A DNA stretch of 11,447 nt from an uncultured Collinsella sp. (GTDB taxonomy: Bacteria; Actinomycetota; Coriobacteriia; Coriobacteriales; Coriobacteriaceae), in NCBI GenBank assembly GCA_902494545.1, contig CABUTP010000027.1, positions 1-11,447 on the forward strand, in the 5' to 3' direction. The notes under the pieces were generated by a model. That model made no database searches and was not told where the DNA came from. It saw nothing but the letters and a program-made list of their open reading frames with translations. Position numbers and translations under genes: made by a program. This document shows, one piece after another, positions 1 through 5,241 of this stretch; position 1 is the first letter of the stretch; every line of letters starts with the position of its first letter.

Positions 1-572
1 ACACCGCAGACATGCGCGACAAGTTCGTAAGCTGGATTGCCCGTGGCGAGTATACAATCGACGGCGTTTTCGATTACGGCGACACCACCGCTCGCGCCCT
101 GCACACTGTCAAAGGTGGCTCCGGCGAGCGCGACAACGGCAACGGTTCGCTCATGCGCATCGCGCCCCTGGCGTTTGCGGACGCGACTGACGCAGGGGTC
201 AGCGAGGTCTCCGCGATTACGCACGCCCACAGAACGTCGACCGACGCATGCGTCATATTTGTCGAGCTGATGAGGAGCGTGATGAACGACGCGCTCCCCT
301 CGTGGGCACTCCATCTGAAAGGTATGCCTGAGCAGGAAATCAGGTCAGGCGGCTTCGTGCGCGACACGCTTAAGGCAGCCACCTGGTGCTTCGTCAACAC
401 CAGCAGCTACGAAGATTGCGTGCTTGCCGCCGTCAACCTGGGCGACGACACCGACACCACCGCGGTCGTCGCCGGCGCCCTCGCCGGCACAGCATACGGC
501 ATGGACGCCATTCCGCAGGAATGGATCGACACCCTGCGCGGCAAAGAGCTGATAGAACGGTGTTTGTTTTAG
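1..572 (+). CDS. ADP-ribosylglycohydrolase family protein, 3' fragment
   Basis: The frame is open from the window edge (first full codon at 3) to TAG at 570-572, so the gene starts upstream and the Met codon at 12 is probably internal. About 189 residues are visible, ending in Cys-Leu-Phe. The signature is clear: a DYGDTT segment, then a Gly-rich stretch with NGNGSLMRIAPL, and near the C-terminus LGDDTDTT followed by the small-residue run AVVAGALAGTAYG. In this DraG/ARH-like family, Asp and Thr residues of such motifs bind the two Mg/Mn ions that help hydrolyse ADP-ribose from modified protein residues or related ADP-ribosyl compounds. The missing N-terminal part would carry the first metal-binding Asp cluster. 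Family membership is confident; the substrate cannot be told. The next gene downstream is convergent, so this gene ends its transcription unit. Confidence 0.9.
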   Translation, partial: TADMRDKFVSWIARGEYTIDGVFDYGDTTARALHTVKGGSGERDNGNGSLMRIAPLAFADATDAGVSEVSAITHAHRTSTDACVIFVELMRSVMNDALPSWALHLKGMPEQEIRSGGFVRDTLKAATWCFVNTSSYEDCVLAAVNLGDDTDTTAVVAGALAGTAYGMDAIPQEWIDTLRGKELIERCLF

Positions 573-687
573 GACACGTCCTCAACGAAGACAATGTCAG
601 TCAACGCAAATGATTAAGGGACCGCATAAATGATGATTACAGAATGCGACGTTCGCCTGATGAAGTCCCATTGGCTACCGTCTTAAA

Positions 688-707
688 GGGTCGGCTGCAG
701 CCGTCCC
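688..707. repeat. near-perfect palindrome after the ADP-ribosylglycohydrolase gene
   Basis: This 20-base stretch is centred on CTGCAG. The two halves (688-697 and 698-707) are complementary except for one T/T mismatch position. It lies between two convergent genes. Read on the minus strand it is followed by CCCTTTAAG, only a short T run, so a role as a second-line terminator is possible but weak. A binding site for a dimeric protein is the alternative. Confidence 0.4.
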
Positions 708-730
708 ACCGTTTATTTAGATCTACCACG

Positions 731-763
731 ACGGACAGCTCGCACTACTGCGCGCTGTCCCGT
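731..763. terminator. convergent-gene hairpin without a clear T tract
   Basis: The arms 731-739 and 754-763 pair with one bulged C, and an inner CGCA/TGCG stem (741-744, 749-752) closes on a four-base CTAC loop. It sits 11 bases beyond the minus-strand stop at 774 and between convergent ends. The structure is strong, but neither strand shows a good run of T after it. Termination is inferred mostly from position. Confidence 0.5.
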
Positions 764-773
764 ACCGCCCCCC

Positions 774-2111
774 CTACTTCCCAAAGATCGCTGCAAGCAG
801 CCCCTTGCGTTTGGGCTTTTCCTCTCGGTAGGAACCCTCGGCCGCCGCTGCAACCTGCCGCGGCTGTTCGCCGCCGCCGCGGCGTACGATCTGGTATAGG
901 AAGGGCGATTTAACGTATTTGACCTCGATGGGCGTGGCGTGCACGGTGCTTTCGCTCGACAGCATCACGTTGGGATTGAGCGGTGCCACCACATGTGTCT
1001 CGCGTTTGTCGCTAAACACCACCGCGGCCGCGCGACCCGTCTGACCGTTCACGGCGATGCGTACTTGCTCGCCGTCGCGGCTATCCGACGCCGGGCGATC
1101 GACAAAGTAGACCGGTACCATCACCAGGCCATCCTTGTGCTTGCGGGCCTTGCGCGCCCACGTGCGGATGCTCTTTTTATTGAGCCCCAGCATCGCCTCG
1201 GCATCGTTGCCTGCAACGTCAAGCGCCAGCTTATCAATGACCACCTGGTCCTTGGTGGACGCATCGACGGAAACGACGCGGAAGTCGCCTTCCTGCATAG
1301 CGGGATCGAACGGCCCCACCTTGCCAAAGTCCCACGGCTCCAAAATGCCCATAAGGCGAACATCCAGGTAGTTGGCCCTGGGATATGCCCAGTCGAGCAC
1401 CTCGTAGTACACCAGGGTCTCCTTGCTCAGGCCCTTGCCCGGGAAGGACGCCATCATGCGCAGGTCCGCCAGCGCCATGGGGAAATAGAAGAGCATCATG
1501 TCGTTTTGGATTGCGTCTTCCACGTCGTGCCCGGCAAAGGCGTCGGGGTACTGGCGCACCAGCTGCAGCGCGTTGGCACGTGCCTGCTGCGGCGATATCT
1601 CACAGGGGACGCCCTGTTCGGGAACGTATTCGGCACCCACGCCCATGGTCAGTCGCTTGCTAAACGTACCGGGCTTGAGCAGGTCAGCCACGCCAATCTT
1701 GTTGCCGCAGGACGGGCACTCAAACACGCGTTGGGTCGACTCGCCCTCAAAGGACGCGCCGCAGAAGGGGCAGGGAATGCTCACGTGCGTCGCCTCTTGG
1801 AACTCCTGCGCCGTTCCGCGATCTTCCCACAGCAAGTGCTCAAGAACCGACTGATTGCGCCAGTACGAATTGAAGAAATACCAGTCCGGGTCCTCTGGGC
1901 GCTCGAGCTGCGAGACGTGCGTGAGCTTGAGCAGCCCGTCAACCACCGTCAGCGGCGTATGACGGATACCCAGGACGCTCTTGGGCTCCCCCGCATCGGC
2001 CTGCCACGGAACGACCGTGCCGCAATAGGCGCACTCAAAGCTGCGTTTAGCCTGGTGTGAGTACATAGGGCCGCCGCAGTTTTGGCATTTAATGGCAAAC
2101 ATCTCGTCCAT
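774..2111 (-). CDS. double zinc-ribbon protein of unknown function
   Basis: The start is ATG at 2111: an AAAGGAGG ribosome site (2120-2127) lies eight bases upstream, while the open frame upstream of it reads as non-conserved sequence. The product has 445 residues. Two four-Cys zinc ribbons are visible, Cys9/12/27/30 and Cys114/117/132/135, separated by an acidic, Trp/Tyr-rich linker. The rest has no membrane segment. Around residues 332-360 a VPVYFVD segment followed by AVNGQTGR resembles the segment seen after the ribbons in TFIIB-type zinc-ribbon proteins of Gram-positive bacteria. In many of those a membrane helix follows; here it is missing. The tail is basic, then hydrophobic (KRKGLLAAIFGK). 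I do not recognise a specific function. Nucleic-acid or protein binding through the ribbons is only a guess. It is transcribed alone, divergent from the cation exporter. Confidence 0.85.
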   Translation of the reverse strand: MDEMFAIKCQNCGGPMYSHQAKRSFECAYCGTVVPWQADAGEPKSVLGIRHTPLTVVDGLLKLTHVSQLERPEDPDWYFFNSYWRNQSVLEHLLWEDRGTAQEFQEATHVSIPCPFCGASFEGESTQRVFECPSCGNKIGVADLLKPGTFSKRLTMGVGAEYVPEQGVPCEISPQQARANALQLVRQYPDAFAGHDVEDAIQNDMMLFYFPMALADLRMMASFPGKGLSKETLVYYEVLDWAYPRANYLDVRLMGILEPWDFGKVGPFDPAMQEGDFRVVSVDASTKDQVVIDKLALDVAGNDAEAMLGLNKKSIRTWARKARKHKDGLVMVPVYFVDRPASDSRDGEQVRIAVNGQTGRAAAVVFSDKRETHVVAPLNPNVMLSSESTVHATPIEVKYVKSPFLYQIVRRGGGEQPRQVAAAAEGSYREEKPKRKGLLAAIFGK

Positions 2112-2119
2112 GGATACGT

Positions 2120-2127
2120 CCTCCTTT
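2120..2127 (-). promoter_or_regulatory. strong ribosome binding site fixing the start of the double zinc-ribbon gene
   Basis: On the minus strand this reads AAAGGAGG, eight bases before ATG at 2111. It is a near-full match to the anti-Shine-Dalgarno sequence. It rules out the longer frame starting at 2225. Confidence 0.85.
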
Positions 2128-2136
2128 GCACAGGGG

Positions 2137-2162
2137 CTGTCGACATTAAGTATGTCGGGCAG
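2137..2162 (-). promoter_or_regulatory. hairpin in the leader of the double zinc-ribbon gene
   Basis: Six-base arms CGACAT (2141-2146) and ATGTCG (2152-2157) enclose the five-base loop TAAGT. Outer CTG (2137-2139) and CAG (2160-2162) can extend the stem across a small internal loop. It lies just upstream of the ribosome site, so it could be an operator or an RNA hairpin affecting translation. Function is inferred from position only. Confidence 0.35.
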
Positions 2163-2315
2163 ACAGGCACATGCCCATACCCATGTGGCCCAAAATGGAG
2201 CACCCGGTCGGACAAGAAGCCCCACTCGTTAGCGCCGGCAGACCATTGCTGCATTTTCTGAGCATCGGTACATGTTACGTCTGTGCGAGCTACACTATCC
2301 CCTTAATAAGAATGC

Positions 2316-2321
2316 GAGGAG
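2316..2321 (+). promoter_or_regulatory. ribosome binding site fixing the start of the cation exporter
   Basis: GAGGAG lies seven bases before ATG at 2329. This supports 2329 over the upstream in-frame ATG at 2272, which has no such site and would add 19 residues unlike the family. Confidence 0.75.
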
Positions 2322-2328
2322 ATACGCC

Positions 2329-3510
2329 ATGCTATTTGTAAATCGGCTGGTACATACGCTTGTTCCCGGCAGCGAAAGCGAGCCGGTCGATACCTCCTGC
2401 CGCACCAACGCGGGTTTTGCCGCAAGCCTCATCTGCATCGGCCTCAACATCACACTGTGCCTGGCCAAGGGCATAGCCGGTCTGCTCGCTGGCTCCGTCT
2501 CGCTTATCGCCGATGCCTTCAACAACCTTTCCGACGCCTCGAGCAACATCGTAAGCCTGCTCGGATTCCGCCTTGCCAGCCGCCCGGCCGACGAGGGGCA
2601 CCCCTATGGCCACGGCCGCTACGAGTACCTGGCGGGGCTGTTTGTCGCCGTTCTCGTTTGCGCCGTCGGCATCAACCTGATCCTGGAGTCGGTCACCAAG
2701 ATCATCAAGCCCTCCCCCACCGCATATTCGACGCTCTCCATGGCGGCCCTTGTCCTGTCCATGCTCGTCAAGTTTTGGATGGCGGCGTTCAACCGCATGC
2801 TGGGCAACCGCATCGATTCCGAGACGCTCATCGCCACGGCGCAGGATTCCAAAAACGACGTCATTGCCTCGGCCTCGGTCCTGGCCGCAGCGCTTATTTC
2901 GCAGACGACCGGCTTTGACCTCGATGGCTGGGCAGGCCTGGGCGTGGGCATCTTCATCTGCATCAGCGGCATGGGCCTGGTGCGCGACGCCATCAGCCCG
3001 CTGTTGGGGCAAGCGCCCGACCCCAAGCTCGTCCAGGCAATCCGCGACAAGATCATGTCGTATCCGCAGGTCCTAGGCACGCACGACCTGATGGTGCACG
3101 ACTACGGCCCCGGCCGCCAGTTTGCCAGCGCACACGTGGAAATGCCAGGTGAGGGCGATGCCTTTGAGCACCACGAGATCCTGGACACCATCGAGCACGA
3201 TATCAAACGGCAGATGGGCATCGGCATCACGCTGCACTGCGACCCCATCGCCACGAACGGCGATGACCTGCGTGGCTGGGTCAAGCGCGGCATAGCGCAA
3301 ATCGACCCCACGCTCTCCATCCATGACCTGCACGAGCACGACGGGTTCGTTTCGTTTGACCTGGTGCGCCCCGACGGCTTTGACATATCCGACGAGGAGC
3401 TGCTGGAGCTCGTCACGCGCATCGTGCACGAGCGCCGGCCCGATGTCTCGTGCGTCGTCACATTTGACTCGGGCTTCAGCTCGCCCGACCGTCCGGCCGA
3501 GCAGCTGTAA
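2329..3510 (+). CDS. cation diffusion facilitator, probable Mn(II) exporter (MntE-like)
   Basis: A 393-residue inner-membrane proton-coupled efflux pump of the CDF family. Membrane helices are visible from about residue 29 to 226, with HPYGHGRYEYL at 91-101 between helices 2 and 3, typical of the family. The metal site in helices 2 and 5 reads Asn65-Asp69 (NNLSD) and Asp173-Asp177 (DSKND). Zn pumps usually have a His in this quartet; an N-D-D-D set is known from Mn(II) exporters such as pneumococcal MntE, whose length (about 394) also matches. A cytoplasmic dimer domain follows (231-306, with HDLMVHD). A second similar domain (about 312-381, with HDLHEHD) follows it, as in the longer Gram-positive members. 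The gene stands alone, divergent from the zinc-ribbon gene. No yybP-ykoY Mn riboswitch is apparent in the leader. CDF membership is near certain; Mn preference is inferred. Confidence 0.93.
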   Translation: MLFVNRLVHTLVPGSESEPVDTSCRTNAGFAASLICIGLNITLCLAKGIAGLLAGSVSLIADAFNNLSDASSNIVSLLGFRLASRPADEGHPYGHGRYEYLAGLFVAVLVCAVGINLILESVTKIIKPSPTAYSTLSMAALVLSMLVKFWMAAFNRMLGNRIDSETLIATAQDSKNDVIASASVLAAALISQTTGFDLDGWAGLGVGIFICISGMGLVRDAISPLLGQAPDPKLVQAIRDKIMSYPQVLGTHDLMVHDYGPGRQFASAHVEMPGEGDAFEHHEILDTIEHDIKRQMGIGITLHCDPIATNGDDLRGWVKRGIAQIDPTLSIHDLHEHDGFVSFDLVRPDGFDISDEELLELVTRIVHERRPDVSCVVTFDSGFSSPDRPAEQL

Positions 3511-3520
3511 TCGACAGCAA

Positions 3521-3584
3521 AACGGGGCGCAGGACCGCCGGCCAACGCGCCTACGCGCCCGGTCACGCAATCCTGCGCCCCGTT
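3521..3584. terminator. bidirectional terminator between convergent genes
   Basis: The 14-base arms 3521-3534 and 3571-3584 are perfectly complementary (AACGGGGCGCAGGA and its complement). They enclose a 36-base GC-rich loop that can fold further. The plus strand continues CTTGTTT; the minus strand continues TTTGCTG. It starts 10 bases after the exporter stop and serves both that gene and the convergent PASTA-like gene. The loop is longer than usual. Confidence 0.75.
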
Positions 3585-3620
3585 CTTGTTTGCGCTGCTA
3601 AGGCTCTAGCCGCTCGACCG

Positions 3621-4577
3621 CTAGTTCCCCTGCGCGCCCGAAATGCCGTTTTGTAGGGCATCCCAGGCGTTCGTTGCCATATCGCCAAGGTTCTGCGCGG
3701 TATCGCCGAGATTCTGAGCCGTGTCACCCAGCTCTTGGGCCTTGTCCCCAAGCTCCTGGGCCTTGTTGCTCAGGTCCTCCAGCGTGTTGGAGCTCGAGCT
3801 GTCCGCGCCGCCCTGGTCGCCGGACGCATTACCCGACGAGCCGTCCTTGCGCGTGAGCTGAACCTCGAGGTTGCCGTTGTCGTTATAGTAGGCAGACGTT
3901 ACGACCCAGTTGGCATCGACAACAGGCGTTGAGCCGTCATCGGTCAGAATCACGGCGTTCGAAAGATCGGCCCCGCGCGACTTAAGGAGCTTCTTGGCGT
4001 TGGACCAGTACTGACCCGGGATATCGCTCAGGTCGACGGTGCCGGACTGGGTGGTCTCGGTCTGCTCGGCTGTGGTATCAGTCGTGGCGCCCCGCTTGTT
4101 GAGCATGCCCGACACAATGGCGAACACAACCGACAGGGCAAAGAAGATCGCCAGCACGATGAGGATCTTCTTGATCACGCTCGACGAACGCGAAGGCTTC
4201 TTCTCCTCGTCCTCGCCATATTGGGGAATGGACTTGGGATACTCACGATACGGCTCGCGCGCATATCGGTCGCGCGACTCGTAGCGCGGCTGTGCCGTGC
4301 GCGGCATATAGGTCGTCTGCTGAGGTTGCGGAATGGGATTTTGCAGCAGGTCATCATAAGGGTCTGCTGCCGCGTTGCCGTAGGAGCTCTGCGACGAGAC
4401 ACCATACGGGTCCTGCGCTGCGTTCCCGTAATTCACAACACGCGTGGGATCGGCCGACGTCTGCGTCGTATCGGGGGCAGCGTAGCCGGGATTCGGCACG
4501 ACGCGGGTCTCATCGGCGCCATTGCCCGTCCGCGGGGAGCCGTAGCCACCCATTACGGTCGTCTTATCCTGGTCCAT
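3621..4577 (-). CDS. single-pass membrane protein with PASTA-like domain and DxTxV-rich cytoplasmic tail
   Basis: 318 residues from ATG at 4577, with AAAGGAA (4585-4591) seven bases upstream. Residues 1-133 are polar, Tyr/Pro/Gln-rich and probably disordered. They hold three D-x-T-x-V motifs (Asp4-Val8, Asp22-Val26, Asp43-Val47) and repeated YGNAA-DPY elements. One membrane helix spans about 135-158, preceded by basic residues, which suggests an inside tail and outside C-terminus. Residues 180-244 resemble one PASTA repeat: a helix with AKKLLKSRGA, then a NWVV strand and a final LEVQLTR strand. PASTA domains bind muropeptides or wall material in PknB/StkP kinases. The last 50 residues form a seven-residue repeat. 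No kinase domain is present; a kinase substrate or wall sensor is my inference. The exact function is unknown. Confidence 0.85.
   Translation of the reverse strand: MDQDKTTVMGGYGSPRTGNGADETRVVPNPGYAAPDTTQTSADPTRVVNYGNAAQDPYGVSSQSSYGNAAADPYDDLLQNPIPQPQQTTYMPRTAQPRYESRDRYAREPYREYPKSIPQYGEDEEKKPSRSSSVIKKILIVLAIFFALSVVFAIVSGMLNKRGATTDTTAEQTETTQSGTVDLSDIPGQYWSNAKKLLKSRGADLSNAVILTDDGSTPVVDANWVVTSAYYNDNGNLEVQLTRKDGSSGNASGDQGGADSSSSNTLEDLSNKAQELGDKAQELGDTAQNLGDTAQNLGDMATNAWDALQNGISGAQGN
3657..3782 (-). repeat. tandem 21-base repeats encoding seven-residue units
   Basis: Residues 266-307 of the PASTA-like protein are six consecutive seven-residue units: LEDLSNK, AQELGDK, AQELGDT, AQNLGDT, AQNLGDM, ATNAWDA. 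Each is encoded by 21 bases. The central four differ at one or two residues, which points to recent expansion by duplication or slippage. The Ala/Leu spacing fits an amphipathic helix or coiled coil. Confidence 0.85.
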
Positions 4578-4622
4578 GCAACGATTCCTTTCCGTCGCCC
4601 GTAAGCATCAAGTTATCCATGC

Positions 4623-4648
4623 ATTCTACCCGCGCAAAAGCCTATGAT
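4623..4648. promoter_or_regulatory. overlapping divergent promoters (minus-strand and plus-strand -10 boxes)
   Basis: On the minus strand TAGAAT (4628 to 4623) and on the plus strand TATGAT (4643-4648) each match five of six bases of the sigma-A -10 consensus. They lie between two divergent genes and point toward them. The expected -35 positions are poor matches, so each may need an activator, or only one may be real. If both are used, their RNA polymerase footprints overlap, giving competition between the two genes. Confidence 0.4.
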
Positions 4649-4715
4649 GGGCAAAGCCCGCCGGTATCTACAAGACATGCGCGGCCGACGGTCACAATCG
4701 AATCGAGGATATGTC

Positions 4716-4952
4716 ATGGTAAAAAGCAAGCTCATCAAGGACACGACGCGTGCCGAGCGTGAGGAGATCATTAAGCTGGCACTCGCGGGCTGCGGTAACG
4801 GCAGCTGCGACAACTGCGGAAGCTGCAGCTTGGGAGCCGGCGATCCATATGGCACCTACCAGCCCTACATTGACGGCGAGATGGAAATCGCCGACATCAA
4901 CATGATGGTCGCCGAGCGCAACGCCAAACTCTTCGGCCTCCAGCGCGGCTAA
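4716..4952 (+). CDS. small four-cysteine protein of unknown function
   Basis: 78 residues. The start is ATG at 4716 with GAGGA (4705-4709) six bases upstream; the longer in-frame start at 4644 overlaps the -10 box and is less likely. The N-terminal half is a charged helix (KLIKDTTRAEREEIIKLALAG). It is followed by a dense cysteine cluster, Cys26-x4-Cys31-x2-Cys34-x2-Cys37 with many Gly and Ser, then a Tyr/Pro stretch and a C-terminal helix. The spacing could bind a 4Fe-4S cluster or zinc, but no known ferredoxin or zinc-finger family is matched with confidence. No signal peptide or membrane segment is seen. It is transcribed away from the PASTA-like gene and ends about 25 bases before an inverted-repeat element. 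Clean coding structure and ribosome site make it a real gene; function is unknown. Confidence 0.8.
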   Translation: MVKSKLIKDTTRAEREEIIKLALAGCGNGSCDNCGSCSLGAGDPYGTYQPYIDGEMEIADINMMVAERNAKLFGLQRG

Positions 4953-4976
4953 TGATCCCTTCTTGGACTGTGCACC

Positions 4977-5127
4977 AAAAAATGCGCCCATCTACTACGT
5001 TTAACCCAAGGGTGCCAACCATAGCCATATTTGTGTTAACAAAACCGCAGGTAAACGTCTTGCCACATTGTTAAAAAACGCTCCATGGTCGGTCCAACCC
5101 TGACAAACGTAGTAGATGGGCGCTTTT
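4977..5127. repeat. intergenic element bounded by 19-bp perfect inverted repeats
   Basis: Arms 4984-5002 and 5105-5123 (left arm GCGCCCATCTACTACGTTT) are perfectly complementary across about 100 bases. A-runs lie outside the left arm and T-runs outside the right arm. Complementarity continues imperfectly inward: AGGGT...CCAACCAT on the left matches the reverse complement of ATGGTCGGTCCAACCCT on the right. The interior is AT-richer than the genes around it and has no convincing coding frame. It may be a MITE-like element, a structured RNA, or a long bidirectional terminator. No target-site duplication was seen. Confidence 0.6.
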
Positions 5128-5173
5128 CGTGGCGCGGCTGGCCCAGATAGCTTGTTTGAAGCCAATTTGCATC

Positions 5174-5215
5174 AAAAAGTCCCCGGTGGCGTTTTGCTTG
5201 ACGCCACCGGGGACT
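5174..5215 (-). terminator. Rho-independent terminator of the 677-residue zinc-ribbon gene
   Basis: The 15-base arms 5178-5192 and 5201-5215 are perfectly complementary with an eight-base loop. On the minus strand the stem is followed by five T (complement of 5174-5178). It starts 26 bases past the stop codon, the standard arrangement. Confidence 0.9.
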
Positions 5216-5241
5216 GTTCAATTTATCCCTCGCGGTCCACC

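Noticed and set aside
939..2060. Long plus-strand open frame of 373 codons opposite the double zinc-ribbon gene
   Set aside because: The opposite strand has intact zinc ribbons and a strong ribosome site. This frame shows His/Arg/Leu-rich composition typical of the antisense of a GC-rich gene and no domain.
2168..2187. CACATG/CATGTG dyad in the divergent region as an operator
   Set aside because: Six-base arms with an eight-base gap are easily found by chance, and no regulator gene or second copy supports it.
2240..2328. Mn-sensing yybP-ykoY riboswitch in the exporter leader
   Set aside because: The leader is short and I could not find the conserved paired loops; a covariance-model search would settle it.
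3657..3782. Short regular repeats as a CRISPR array
   Set aside because: The 21-base units are contiguous, with no spacers, and are in frame inside a protein gene.
4984..5123. Integron attC site
   Set aside because: The arms lack the expected core-site sequences and no integrase or cassette genes are nearby.
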